Source: UBA1672 sp964352665
GTDB taxonomy: Bacteria > Pseudomonadota > Alphaproteobacteria > Micavibrionales > Micavibrionaceae
DNA: 64,000 nucleotides
Reading direction: 5' to 3'
Assembly (NCBI GenBank): GCA_964352665.1
Contig: CAYGSJ010000008.1
Location: 62,001 to 126,000, forward strand
Below are positions 1 to 8,225 of the stretch, piece after piece; position 1 is the stretch's first letter, and each line of letters starts with the position of its first letter. The position numbers and the translations under genes were made by a program. The notes under the pieces were generated by a model. That model made no database searches. It had not been told where the DNA came from and was given only the letters and a program-made list of their open reading frames with translations.

Positions 1-281
1 GAGATATTTCTTATTGTGTTGATATGAAGTCTCTGGATAGTAATGCTTTGGGTATTATCAAGGGTTCGAAAATATGGATTGTAGATGGTGCCGGATACAA
101 AAGTGCAGATAATCAAGTGCACGCGGATTTAAATACCCTTTATGAATATAACAAAATCATTCAAGCAGAGCAGGTCTATGTTACGTGCTTATCTGTACAT
201 ATGGATTATCAAACTATGATAAATGAGTTACCGAAAGGGTTTTATCCTGCTTATGATGGTTTGGAATTTCATACGAATTAG
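1..281 (+). CDS. C-terminal part of a PhnP-like MBL-fold hydrolase, motif degenerate (partial)
   Basis: The reading frame is open from position 3 to the stop at 281, so this is the 3' end of a gene that starts before the window. The pattern 'DISYCVDMKSLD...IIKGSKIWIVDG...' followed by '...MDYQTMINELPKGFYPAYDGLEF' matches the end of PhnP/cyclic-phosphodiesterase-like metallo-beta-lactamase proteins (family form: D-x-K...W-I-V-D-A ... L-T-H-x-S-H-D-x-D-Y ... L-P-x-G-x-x-P-A-Y-D-G). In place of the family's THxSHD it reads TCLSVH, so both histidines of that motif are missing. In many alphaproteobacteria an MBL-fold gene follows tatD and precedes mazG, which fits the position. Family assignment is fairly secure; whether the protein is active is doubtful. 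Confidence 0.72.
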   Translation, partial: DISYCVDMKSLDSNALGIIKGSKIWIVDGAGYKSADNQVHADLNTLYEYNKIIQAEQVYVTCLSVHMDYQTMINELPKGFYPAYDGLEFHTN

Positions 282-920
282 CTGATTATTTTAAGGGCAA
301 TTTTTTTATTATATTACAATGGCTTACAATGTATTTTGAGGGTGTAAGAGCGTTGTAAATCAGAGGCTTATGTCCTGGGTACCCACGCGTAACTCATTGA
401 TTTTAATTGTTTTTTCTGTGCCAGGAGCCTCTAAAAAAAGCACCAGGAATTTTATTTATATCAGTGAAAGTTGTTATAAAGGCTCTGGTGTTACAGGCTT
501 ATAAAGCTGTGCTTATAAAAAATTTTTGTGTCAGATTTTTATTTTTAAGTGCTGAAGTTTAAAGTTTTTTTTAAAATTCGAAATCGTATGGCTCATTATA
601 TCTTAGTCCTAAATTCTTTTTATTATAAATCACGAAGGCGAGTATTTAAAAATCCGATATATTTAAATTAAGTTTTGAACGAGAAGTTTTTTTAAACATA
701 TTTCAAATTTAAAAAGTGAAAATAGATAAACATCTTTTTATTTGGTGTATCTGTAAGTGCTGGAATTCCTGGTATAAACGCGATATCATATATTACATAA
801 TATACATTATCACACAAATATAGATACAAAAAAGAGGCCCCTGAATACGCTGAACGTGGCCCCCCGCCTGTGTTTTTTCTGTTAAATTACTAAATTTACA
901 GCTGCGTCTTTGTATCACTT
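282..920. other. AT-rich gap without a recognisable gene
   Basis: This 639-base stretch is very A+T rich and has no open frame of useful length with protein-like composition on either strand. I see only weak structure: an inverted repeat CACCAG (441-446) / CTGGTG (484-489) and two nearby copies of GCTTATAAA around 497-520. Nothing resembles a tRNA, SRP RNA, 6S RNA or insertion sequence end. It lies between the MBL-fold gene and an orphan gene, so it may be decayed coding sequence or untranslated regions. Confidence 0.5.
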
Positions 921-1859
921 TTATCCCAAGTCTGTGCCATCATTACCATGCCATCTGAGGACACCGCCTCCTCCTAGAGGGAGGCCTGCTTGCGGAGGGT
1001 TGATCTGGCGCCCTAAAACAATACTGGCGGCTTGAAAAAATGATGCTTGCCCTTCTGGGGTGCTGCTAAATTTAATATCAAGACCATTTTTTTGTTTATG
1101 CATTCCGGATGTAAACCATTCACCACCATTTTTTGTTACAGGAACGAAGGTTACCCCAGTTCTTTGTCCGGACATCACTGCGTTTGTAAAGGCTCCATTT
1201 CTAGAAACTGGAGCGACTGGTTCTGTTCTTCTCTTAAAAGCCCTGCCAAGAAATCCTGCAAGCGCGCCTCCAGGCGGTGTTACTGCCTTTTCGACTGGAC
1301 CGGCATTAGCATGCGTTGTTACTTCTACAAACCTAATATCTAAATTTGAACCACTTACATCAAACCTCATAGCTACTTTACATGCTGTTGCTCTTTCCAG
1401 TTCTAGAGCAATTCTTTGTGCATCGGTAATTTTTGTTTGTGTTAAAGGGGTTTGCATAGCCCTGGCGAACTCTTCTAATTCCCCTGAAGCGCGTTCCAGA
1501 TCACGGTCTGTACCTTCTCCGGTAACAAGCCTGTCGGTGCTGCTAGAGCCCCCTCTACTAGTATTTTTAAGTGCTCTTGCAATAATCTTATTTATTGGTC
1601 TGGCCATAATTGCGGCTGTTTCACCCTCCAAACTAAGCGCAACTTTTTTTACTTCTGGCTGGCCTGCCACAGGAAGGAGTTCAACACTTGCGAATGTTCC
1701 CTGTTTTGCGACATCTTCCATGCTTGGTGGTGCGTCTCGTTCATCAATAATTGATTTTGCAACTGCTCGTGAGTGACGTGCGACAAGCTGTATGCCTGTT
1801 AAGGCCTCTTGGAAACTTGCCAGACTTTTATCGGAATCATCCATTATTTCAACACCCAT
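921..1859 (-). CDS. orphan protein of unknown function, 312 residues
   Basis: I do not recognise this protein. It is soluble-looking, with no signal peptide or membrane segment. Residues 1-170 are rich in Ala, Glu and Arg and probably helical ('DRDLERASGELEEFARAM', 'RIALELERATA'). The middle contains a Pro/Gly-rich patch around residues 195-210. The C-terminus is Gly-rich (GLPLGGGG followed by RWHGNDG). The minus-strand reading was preferred over a 238-codon frame on the other strand because it is longer, has balanced composition and has a good sigma70-type promoter upstream. Two starts are possible, ATG at 1859 or 1844; neither has a strong Shine-Dalgarno. It stands alone between the MBL remnant and the ankyrin-like gene, where conserved synteny would have mazG next. 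Confidence 0.7.
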   Translation of the reverse strand: MGVEIMDDSDKSLASFQEALTGIQLVARHSRAVAKSIIDERDAPPSMEDVAKQGTFASVELLPVAGQPEVKKVALSLEGETAAIMARPINKIIARALKNTSRGGSSSTDRLVTGEGTDRDLERASGELEEFARAMQTPLTQTKITDAQRIALELERATACKVAMRFDVSGSNLDIRFVEVTTHANAGPVEKAVTPPGGALAGFLGRAFKRRTEPVAPVSRNGAFTNAVMSGQRTGVTFVPVTKNGGEWFTSGMHKQKNGLDIKFSSTPEGQASFFQAASIVLGRQINPPQAGLPLGGGGVLRWHGNDGTDLG

Positions 1860-1897
1860 TTTTTATGTATAACTATAATGTTTTGAATTATTTATAC

Positions 1898-1927
1898 CTT
1901 ATATGCTATATATTAACATTATGTCAA
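1898..1927 (-). promoter_or_regulatory. sigma70-like promoter of the 312-residue orphan
   Basis: Reading the minus strand, a perfect TTGACA (1922-1927) is followed after 18 bases by TATAAG (1898-1903, five of six matches to TATAAT). Transcription would begin near 1891, about 30 bases before the first possible start codon at 1859. Inferred from consensus only. Confidence 0.5.
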
Positions 1928-1951
1928 TAATTGGGGTGCCTTTCTAATGAT

Positions 1952-1980
1952 TTGCAATTTATAAACGGATATATTATTAC
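1952..1980 (+). promoter_or_regulatory. possible promoter of the ankyrin-like gene
   Basis: TTGCAA (1952-1957), a 17-base spacer and TATTAC (1975-1980) lie 45 bases before the ATG at 2026. Both hexamers match the consensus only partly and the region is AT-rich, so this is a weak call. It would sit back-to-back with the promoter of the divergent orphan. Confidence 0.3.
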
Positions 1981-2025
1981 TTTTATTTCTAATTTAGTGT
2001 CTTTTTATTTTAAGGTTTGTTTTGT

Positions 2026-2688
2026 ATGAGTGCTATTGATGTTGAAAAAGCAAGGAAAAGTATAGTTTCTGGGGATGTTTCTCCTTTAATAGCGGCTATT
2101 AAAGACCCTGGTATTCATGAAAGAGATATGGAGGCGCTTTTAAAGCTGGCAGTTGATTACGGGCATGAAGAGCTTGCCGCGCTGGTTGCTTTTAATATGC
2201 CTGATGGTTTTCATAGCTTTGTTGAGCACGAAGCAATCCGGAAGGCTGCTCAAAAAGGTATGACTTCTGTTTTAACGGCTGCGTTTGTGGGGGCTAGTAA
2301 AGGCAAAGGTGTTGCTGGCTATGCGTTATATGCAGCTGCTGAGGCAGGTCAAAAAGGGACCATGGCAGAAATTGCAAAATATTATCCCGATTTTTATGGT
2401 TGGGGTTTTGATGATCCTGCATCAGATGCAATGTGTATAGCGGCAAGGCAAGGATGGGTTGAGGTTTTTGAGGCTGCTGTTAATGGCGTAAGTCAAGGCA
2501 GAGGCCTTAATTATTACTATCCCAGAATTGCAAGACAAGGTGCTGCGAGGGCAGCATGGTTGGCAGCTGATCCAGAGGAAATAAATATGGGAATGGCCGG
2601 AGCGCATAAAAAAGAAGCTGATCGTATTTTTAGCGCGGCAGATGAAATCGGGTTTTTAGTGGGTGATACAACAGCAGACTTTGGCTAG
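2026..2688 (+). CDS. ankyrin-like repeat protein, 220 residues
   Basis: The protein is built of divergent helical-pair repeats of roughly 30 residues. Recurring 'AIRKAAQKGM', 'ALYAAAEAGQ', 'AMCIAARQGW' and 'RIARQGAARAA' segments resemble the first helix and turn of ankyrin repeats (x-A-A-x-x-G-x). This suggests a protein-binding scaffold; there is no signal peptide or membrane segment, so it is probably cytoplasmic. I chose ATG 2026 over a TTG at 2017 because TAAGG at 2011-2015 is a well-spaced Shine-Dalgarno for it. It lies 52 bases before mazG and may share its transcript. The partner is unknown, and the repeat assignment is by pattern only; other alpha-solenoid families are possible. Confidence 0.65.
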   Translation: MSAIDVEKARKSIVSGDVSPLIAAIKDPGIHERDMEALLKLAVDYGHEELAALVAFNMPDGFHSFVEHEAIRKAAQKGMTSVLTAAFVGASKGKGVAGYALYAAAEAGQKGTMAEIAKYYPDFYGWGFDDPASDAMCIAARQGWVEVFEAAVNGVSQGRGLNYYYPRIARQGAARAAWLAADPEEINMGMAGAHKKEADRIFSAADEIGFLVGDTTADFG

Positions 2689-2740
2689 ATTTTTAAAATA
2701 AAGCTGCTAGGCTTGTTCTCTGGTAAATTTATTGAGAAAT

Positions 2741-3532
2741 ATGAACACAAATAAACGACATACACTTGAAGATTTGATCGAAGTGATGCGGTCTTTGAGG
2801 CAGCCGGATACTGGTTGTCCTTGGGATCTGGAACAAGACTTTAAAACCATTGCGCCTTATACACTTGAAGAGGCTTATGAGGTGGTCGATGCGATTGATC
2901 GGGATAATATGAACGATCTCAAAGAGGAATTAGGAGATCTGCTTTTTCAATCGGTTTATCACGCGCAAATGGCATCAGAGCAGCAAGCCTTTGATCTACA
3001 CGATGTCATTCATAATGTCACAGAAAAGATGATCTCCCGACACCCCCATGTTTTTGGCGACAATGAAGCAAAATCGGCCAAAGATGTCGATGTAATTTGG
3101 GAAGATAGAAAAGACAAGGAACAGAAAGATAACGAAAGTATTCTGGATGGAGTTACGCAAGCCTTGCCAGCACTATTAAAAGCTCAAAAACTTCAAAAAC
3201 GAGCTGCTAAAGTAGGATTTGAGTGGCCAGATGTAACCCATGTTCTTGATAAACTTGAAGAAGAAATACAGGAGATGCGCGAGGCTGTCCAAAAAAATGA
3301 TTTAGAAAATCAGGAAGAAGAGCTGGGAGATATTTTGTTTCTTCTTGCCAATTATGGTCGCATGCTTGGGATTAATGCCGAGGAAGCGCTGCGTCTTTGT
3401 AATACAAAATTTGAAAGACGTTTTCGAGGGGTAGAGAAAGATTTAAAAGAGCAAGGTAAGAAATTTGAGGACAGCTCGTTGCAAGAGATGGAAGAGTCCT
3501 GGGTTAGGCAAAAGCAAAAAACGGCGTCTTAG
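2741..3532 (+). CDS. mazG: nucleoside triphosphate pyrophosphohydrolase MazG
   Basis: MazG hydrolyses non-canonical and canonical NTPs to NMP and pyrophosphate, a house-cleaning and stress-related role. The 263-residue protein has the two tandem MazG domains of full-length family members. The first carries 'CPWDLEQDFKTIAPYTLEEAYEVVDAI' and the acidic 'KEELGDLLFQ' metal site; the second carries 'KLEEEIQEMREA' and 'EEELGDILFLLANYGR'. ATG 2741 was preferred over TTG 2732. It converges on hflX (78 bases between stops). mazG next to hflX-hfq is a common alphaproteobacterial arrangement. Confidence 0.95.
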   Translation: MNTNKRHTLEDLIEVMRSLRQPDTGCPWDLEQDFKTIAPYTLEEAYEVVDAIDRDNMNDLKEELGDLLFQSVYHAQMASEQQAFDLHDVIHNVTEKMISRHPHVFGDNEAKSAKDVDVIWEDRKDKEQKDNESILDGVTQALPALLKAQKLQKRAAKVGFEWPDVTHVLDKLEEEIQEMREAVQKNDLENQEEELGDILFLLANYGRMLGINAEEALRLCNTKFERRFRGVEKDLKEQGKKFEDSSLQEMEESWVRQKQKTAS

Positions 3533-3610
3533 GGGGCAATAGCGACCTTGTTTTCAAATCGTATCGGATATTAATTTTTTCAACGAATATTTTCTTATAT
3601 AACAGTTATG

Positions 3611-4933
3611 TTAGGCGACTTTGTAACTAAAATTTTTCTGAAATTTCTGTAAGTTTTCATCGTTAATACGTAAAGTTATCACGACCTCTTTCTCTTGGTC
3701 TTCGCGTTTAATAATTTCTGCATTCTTATACAGCCATGCGAGTGCTTTTCCATCTGTTATATTAATTTTAAATATTGCTTTTTTAAAGCTTTCGGCTGTG
3801 AGCTGACCGATTTTTTCGAGCAATTTTTCTATTCCCTGCCCTTTAAGTGCGGAAACAGATACACAATCTTTCCCCTCAGTTTTTGCGCGTTGTGATAATC
3901 CTAGCCGATCGTCTGCTTCAACGCAGTCAATTTTATTCAAGACCTCGATAATTCTGTCATCTTGTTTGTAGTTCACACCAAGGTCTTCGAGAATACTAAT
4001 TACGTCTTCTTTTTGTGCTTTGTAATCATGTCTGGAGACATCAATAACATGCAGAATAACGTCGGCATGACTAATTTGTTCCAGGGTTGCTCTAAAAGCT
4101 GCAATCAAATGTGTTGGCAGGTCGTCTATGAATCCAACTGTATCAGCCAAGATAGCATCTTGATTATTGGGAAGCTTTAAGCGGCGCATTGTTGGATCAA
4201 GTGTTGCAAAGGGTAAATCTTCTGCGAATACGGAGGCACCGGTAATTTTATTGAAGAGTGTTGATTTACCTGCGTTTGTATAACCGACTAGCGAAATAAT
4301 AGGAAAAGGTACGCGTTCACGGCTTTTTCGTCCCAGTTCTCTTGTCCTGCTTACATCCTGAAGTTCTTTTTTGAGTCGGGTCATTTTTTGAGAAATAATA
4401 CGTCTGTCCAATTCTATTTGTCTTTCACCCGGGCCCCCCATAAACCCTGCCCCGCCTCTCTGTCTTTCAAGGTGTGTCCATGACCTGACCAGCCTTGATT
4501 TTTGGTAGTCAAGTGCTGCCAGTTCTACTTGCAGTCGCCCTTCTTTGGTTTGTGCGCGTGCGCCAAAAATTTCTAAAATTAATCCTGTCCTATCGATTAT
4601 CTTACAGTCCCATTCTTTTTCCAAATTCCTCTGTTGTATGGGAGACAGGCTCAGGTTTACGATCACCACATCGGGCTCGAGTTCTACGATTTCTGCGCCG
4701 ATTTCCTGTCTTGTCCCTTGTCCAAAAAAGGCGCTTGCTTGAATTTTTGAATATGGAACGATGCGTGTCTTTAGAACATTTAAGGAGATAGCGCGCGCTA
4801 GACCTTCTATTTCTTCAAGGACATCTTCAAGGTCACGTTTTTGCGGACTGTTTTTGGGGAATGCGTGTATTATGAGAGCCGTATCAGAATCTTGACTCTG
4901 AGTACCCTCATGCATCTTGTTTTTCTTTTTCAA
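3611..4933 (-). CDS. hflX: ribosome-splitting GTPase HflX
   Basis: HflX is a GTPase that binds the 50S subunit and splits stalled ribosomes, for example after heat stress. The N-terminal HflX domain contains 'ALDYQKSRLVRSWTHLERQRGG' and the glycine-rich 'GGPGERQIELDRR' segment. The G domain follows with G1 'GYTNAGKST', G3 'DTVGFI' and G4 'NKID', and the C-terminal domain follows that. Length (440) is normal. The start is uncertain: TTG at 4933 has a GGGA nine bases upstream; the first ATG is 4915. It follows hfq by 20 bases, so the two are co-transcribed as in most proteobacteria. Confidence 0.95.
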   Translation of the reverse strand: MKKKNKMHEGTQSQDSDTALIIHAFPKNSPQKRDLEDVLEEIEGLARAISLNVLKTRIVPYSKIQASAFFGQGTRQEIGAEIVELEPDVVIVNLSLSPIQQRNLEKEWDCKIIDRTGLILEIFGARAQTKEGRLQVELAALDYQKSRLVRSWTHLERQRGGAGFMGGPGERQIELDRRIISQKMTRLKKELQDVSRTRELGRKSRERVPFPIISLVGYTNAGKSTLFNKITGASVFAEDLPFATLDPTMRRLKLPNNQDAILADTVGFIDDLPTHLIAAFRATLEQISHADVILHVIDVSRHDYKAQKEDVISILEDLGVNYKQDDRIIEVLNKIDCVEADDRLGLSQRAKTEGKDCVSVSALKGQGIEKLLEKIGQLTAESFKKAIFKINITDGKALAWLYKNAEIIKREDQEKEVVITLRINDENLQKFQKNFSYKVA

Positions 4934-4953
4934 GGTAATCGGTCCCGAGTGCT

Positions 4954-5208
4954 TTATTCTGCCTCTTCAGGGGCCTTATCATCTTCATCATTGAGACTGA
5001 GAGGGCCTCCAGGCATTATGGTCGAAATTGCATGCTTGTATATAAGCTGGACATGCGATTCACGCCTAAGAAGAAGACAAAAATTATCAAACCAAGTTAC
5101 AATTCCCTGCAGTTTTACACCGTTTACCAAGAAAACAGTTACAGACATTTTCTCTTTACGGATCTTATTTAGAAAAACATCCTGCACATTTTGAATTTTA
5201 TCAGACAT
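4954..5208 (-). CDS. hfq: RNA chaperone Hfq
   Basis: Hfq is the hexameric Sm-like chaperone that pairs small RNAs with mRNAs. All 84 residues fit: the Sm1 motif ('VFLVNGVKLQGIVTWFDNF') and the Sm2 'YKHAIST' are clear, with a short acidic tail (EDDKAPEEAE). The order hfq-hflX is conserved. The 93 bases upstream probably hold its promoter; GATAAT on the minus strand at 5232-5237 could be a -10 box, but I see no convincing -35. Confidence 0.97.
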   Translation of the reverse strand: MSDKIQNVQDVFLNKIRKEKMSVTVFLVNGVKLQGIVTWFDNFCLLLRRESHVQLIYKHAISTIMPGGPLSLNDEDDKAPEEAE

Positions 5209-5301
5209 TTCTTAAGGTATCCTAAGTCTTTATTATCCAAGCTCCGAAATACAATCTAAGCGATTATTCACACAATACGCCCTATATTTAGAGTAATTAG
5301 C

Positions 5302-5958
5302 CTATATTGCAACTAAAATATCCCTTAACTGAGAATAATTCTCAAAAGAGATGAGAGGATTGTATTTTTCAATCAGTTTTTCAGTGTTTTCAACTCCTTC
5401 AAGAAATATAGAGTGTCCACCTATCCCATGTGAGCAAGCAAGATCATTTTCTGTATCGCCGATAAACCATATCTCCTCTGGAAAAAGATTTGCACCTGTT
5501 TTTTCTATTGCAAGTTGTAGTGGTGCGGAAGAAGGTTTGTCTTTTACTGCATCCCCTGCTCCGACGAGTACTGAAAAATAATTTCCCCAACCCAGATGCT
5601 CTATTTCTTTTTCTATAAGAACAGCCCTTTTATTGCTGACAACGCCCATAGTTATATTTTTCTCGTAGAAAAAGGACAAAATTGTTTCTACATCGTCAAT
5701 TGTTTTAACTTTGTGGCTGTTTTTTAAAACGTAATCACTGAATACATTAATAGCCTGCTCTGATTTTTCTTTATATATTGCGGGGTAAATTGTTTCCCGA
5801 GGTTCTCCAAAATATTTGCTGTATTCCCCCTCATCAAGTGGAGGGAAACCTAGAAACGCAAGCGTATGATTGTGAGCATCATTTAAAAACCTATAGCTAT
5901 CAGTAATCGTGCCGTCCCAATCCCAAAAGACAGCTTTGGGAAGAAGAATGTTTTTCAT
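5302..5958 (-). CDS. HAD-superfamily phosphatase, phosphoglycolate phosphatase-like
   Basis: A haloacid dehalogenase-type phosphatase of 218 residues. Motif I is 'DWDGT' (nucleophile Asp13, general acid Asp15). The helical cap follows, then motif II 'GVVSNK', the motif III lysine near 'KDKPSSAP', and motif IV 'GDTENDL'. This is the Gph/PpaX-like subgroup with a C1-type cap. The substrate cannot be read from sequence; phosphoglycolate or another small phosphomonoester is likely. Its ATG overlaps the murI stop (ATGA), so the pair is translationally coupled. It sits between murI and hfq. Confidence 0.85.
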   Translation of the reverse strand: MKNILLPKAVFWDWDGTITDSYRFLNDAHNHTLAFLGFPPLDEGEYSKYFGEPRETIYPAIYKEKSEQAINVFSDYVLKNSHKVKTIDDVETILSFFYEKNITMGVVSNKRAVLIEKEIEHLGWGNYFSVLVGAGDAVKDKPSSAPLQLAIEKTGANLFPEEIWFIGDTENDLACSHGIGGHSIFLEGVENTEKLIEKYNPLISFENYSQLRDILVAI

Positions 5959-6791
5959 GACGCTTGCCTCATATATTTATTTGTATCGTGGGTAAACTCT
6001 ACTTTCACAATATTGATATTATCGTTGTATATCTTACGTGCGGCATTTTTGTATCCTTCCGTGATATCACTCACCATAAAATCAGCCCTTCCCGTTCTTG
6101 ATATCTCATTTGATATTTCAGGGTGCCTGTTCAGGTAGTCTTGCAGCTTTTCCGGTATGATCTCATCTTGTGCGATCAGCATAATGTTACGGCCCATTAT
6201 TTTCTGAATTTGTGTTTTAAGAAATGGATAGTGTGTACATCCAAGTATTAGGCATTCCACCTCATGTTTTTTTAGGGGGGCTAAGTAATGTTCAAGAACA
6301 GAGTCCAGCCATTCTTCTCCATCATTTTCAATGAGAGGAACAAGTAGTGGTGTGTTAATTTGGTGAATTTTAATCTCGGGGTCTATTTTTTGTAGCTCTT
6401 CTTCATAAATATTTGATTTTACAGTGTAATTAGTGGCAATTAAGCCAAGATTTTTATATCCCTTATCAATTGCACATTCCAGTGTTGGCACCACGACACC
6501 CAGAATTCTCCTGTCGCTGTAGGCACTTGATGGTAAATAGACCTGTTGTAGCTTGCGAAGAGCAGAAGCGCTTATTGTATTACATGCTGTAATTATAAGA
6601 TTGCAGTCTTGTTCAAATAAAAATTCTATGGCCCTCCTACTATACTCATAGATGGTACCTGAGGACCTGTTGCCGTAAGGTAGATGGAGAGTGTCGCCAA
6701 AATAAACAATATCCAAATCAGGCTGTCTTTCCTTGATTGACTTTGCAATCAGCAGCCCCCCCAATCCCGAGTCCAGGATACCTAATTTCAT
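5955..6791 (-). CDS. murI: glutamate racemase MurI
   Basis: MurI interconverts L- and D-glutamate to supply D-Glu for peptidoglycan. The two catalytic cysteines are present in 'ITACNTISA' and 'ILGCTHYPF'. Other family signatures are the N-terminal 'GILDSGLGGL' and 'VYFGDTLHLPYG'. Length (278) is normal. The gene lies 12 bases after trkA and overlaps the HAD gene by four bases. murI is not part of the usual trkA-hfq neighbourhood, so murI and the HAD gene look like a two-gene insertion into it. Confidence 0.95.
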   Translation of the reverse strand: MKLGILDSGLGGLLIAKSIKERQPDLDIVYFGDTLHLPYGNRSSGTIYEYSRRAIEFLFEQDCNLIITACNTISASALRKLQQVYLPSSAYSDRRILGVVVPTLECAIDKGYKNLGLIATNYTVKSNIYEEELQKIDPEIKIHQINTPLLVPLIENDGEEWLDSVLEHYLAPLKKHEVECLILGCTHYPFLKTQIQKIMGRNIMLIAQDEIIPEKLQDYLNRHPEISNEISRTGRADFMVSDITEGYKNAARKIYNDNINIVKVEFTHDTNKYMRQAS

Positions 6792-6803
6792 TTTTGTATC
6801 TTC

Positions 6804-8180
6804 CTAAAACAAGTCAACGTGAACAGATAACAGTTTTTCAACCTGACGGGCTTTCTCACGTGATGCCATAATAATCACATGGTCTTTGGGAAGCAGTTCC
6901 GTGGTATCGTTTGGCATTATAACTTCTTCACCACGTACAAGTGCCCCGAGCGCAACCTGAGAGGGAAGCTCAATATCCATCAGCTTTTTATTTGCAACTC
7001 TGGATGAATCAGATACCTCTATTTCCATCAATTCGAATTCGCCATCACGTATTGTATGAATGCCCTTGATACGTCCCCTTCTAACATGTTGCATAATGCT
7101 AGCTACTATGATTGATTTTGGTGAAATCATGACATCAATGCCAAGTGGACCAACAAGCGGGTAATAAGCATGATTATTGACTAAAGTCATGACGCGCTCG
7201 CACCCGTATTGTTTAGCAAGCAAGGATCCAAGAATATTATTTTCATCATCGTTCATCAGGGCGATATAAGTTTCTGCTGAGTGTACGGAAGCCTCATCCA
7301 TGATCTGTCGTTCCAGGGCATTGCCATTCAAAATAATAATATTTTCTAATTGTTCGCTAAGATATTTAGCTCGCGCTTCGTTATGCTCTATAACTTTAAT
7401 CTGTATACCGGAAACTTCTTCTTGTAGCTGCCGGATAAGCGACAGGCCAATATTACCTCCGCCACAAACGATTATTTTTCTGGCCTCTTTTTCAAGATGC
7501 CCAAAAGCGGCCATAACACGCCTGAGGTGATTGCTGTCTACAACAATGTAGACTTCATCGCCGACAGCAAGCATATCGTTTTCATCAGGTATAATATTTT
7601 TAGTGCCTCGAGAAATTGAAACTATTGAAAAAGACAAATCAGGAAATAGCTTTCCTAGTTGACCAAGTTGTGTATTTAAAACAGGGCAGTCCTCAAGGCA
7701 CATAACGCCAATCAGGTGTGCCTTTCCTTCTGCAAGTTGTATGGCTGTGGTTGTTCCCGGAATGGCCAATCTTCTAACGATATCCTGAGAAACCAGAGTT
7801 TCTGGAGAAATAATAACATCAATAGGCATATGTGCCCGGCTGAATAAATTAGACCAAGAGGGATCAAGGTAGGACTGACGGCGGATACGGGCTATTTTTT
7901 TGGGAACTCCAAAAAGAGAATGCCCTATCTGACAGGAAACCATGTTGATTTCATCGTTTTCTGTCACGGCGATGATCATATCACTTTCTTTGGCTCCTGC
8001 CGCATTCAGCGTATCTGGATCCGAGGGGTATCCGGTTATGGTGTTAACATCTATAGTGTTATTGATCTGAGTAAGTAGCTCACTGTTTGAATCAATAACT
8101 GTCACGTCATTTTCTTCTTTTGCAAGGTATGCCGCTATACTTGAACCGACTAAATCAGCGCCGCAAATTATGACTCTCAT
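6804..8180 (-). CDS. trkA: Trk potassium uptake regulatory subunit TrkA
   Basis: Peripheral NAD(H)-binding subunit gating a Trk/Ktr-type potassium channel. The 458 residues form the duplicated RCK_N-RCK_C layout: first Rossmann domain 'VIICGADLVGSSIA', second 'KIIVCGGGNIGLSLI', each followed by a TrkA-C domain ('AIPGTTTAIQLA...' and the C-terminal 'LGALVRGEEVIMPND'). It follows ntrX by 45 bases. ntrY-ntrX-trkA is a widespread alphaproteobacterial order. No trkH/trkG subunit is in this window. Confidence 0.95.
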   Translation of the reverse strand: MRVIICGADLVGSSIAAYLAKEENDVTVIDSNSELLTQINNTIDVNTITGYPSDPDTLNAAGAKESDMIIAVTENDEINMVSCQIGHSLFGVPKKIARIRRQSYLDPSWSNLFSRAHMPIDVIISPETLVSQDIVRRLAIPGTTTAIQLAEGKAHLIGVMCLEDCPVLNTQLGQLGKLFPDLSFSIVSISRGTKNIIPDENDMLAVGDEVYIVVDSNHLRRVMAAFGHLEKEARKIIVCGGGNIGLSLIRQLQEEVSGIQIKVIEHNEARAKYLSEQLENIIILNGNALERQIMDEASVHSAETYIALMNDDENNILGSLLAKQYGCERVMTLVNNHAYYPLVGPLGIDVMISPKSIIVASIMQHVRRGRIKGIHTIRDGEFELMEIEVSDSSRVANKKLMDIELPSQVALGALVRGEEVIMPNDTTELLPKDHVIIMASREKARQVEKLLSVHVDLF

Positions 8181-8225
8181 ATTTTTCTTTCCTGCAGTGG
8201 CTAAATTTCACAATAACAAGCCAAA

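Noticed and set aside
834..862. GGCC...GGCC hairpin followed by T-run after the 312-residue orphan, as a terminator
   Set aside because: Only four base pairs are possible because the two GC-rich blocks are direct rather than inverted repeats; too weak to call.
1060..1776. 238-codon open frame on the plus strand
   Set aside because: It is antisense to the 312-residue orphan. Its composition (runs of Ser, Ala and hydrophobics mirroring the other strand) looks like a shadow, and no promoter or ribosome site supports it.
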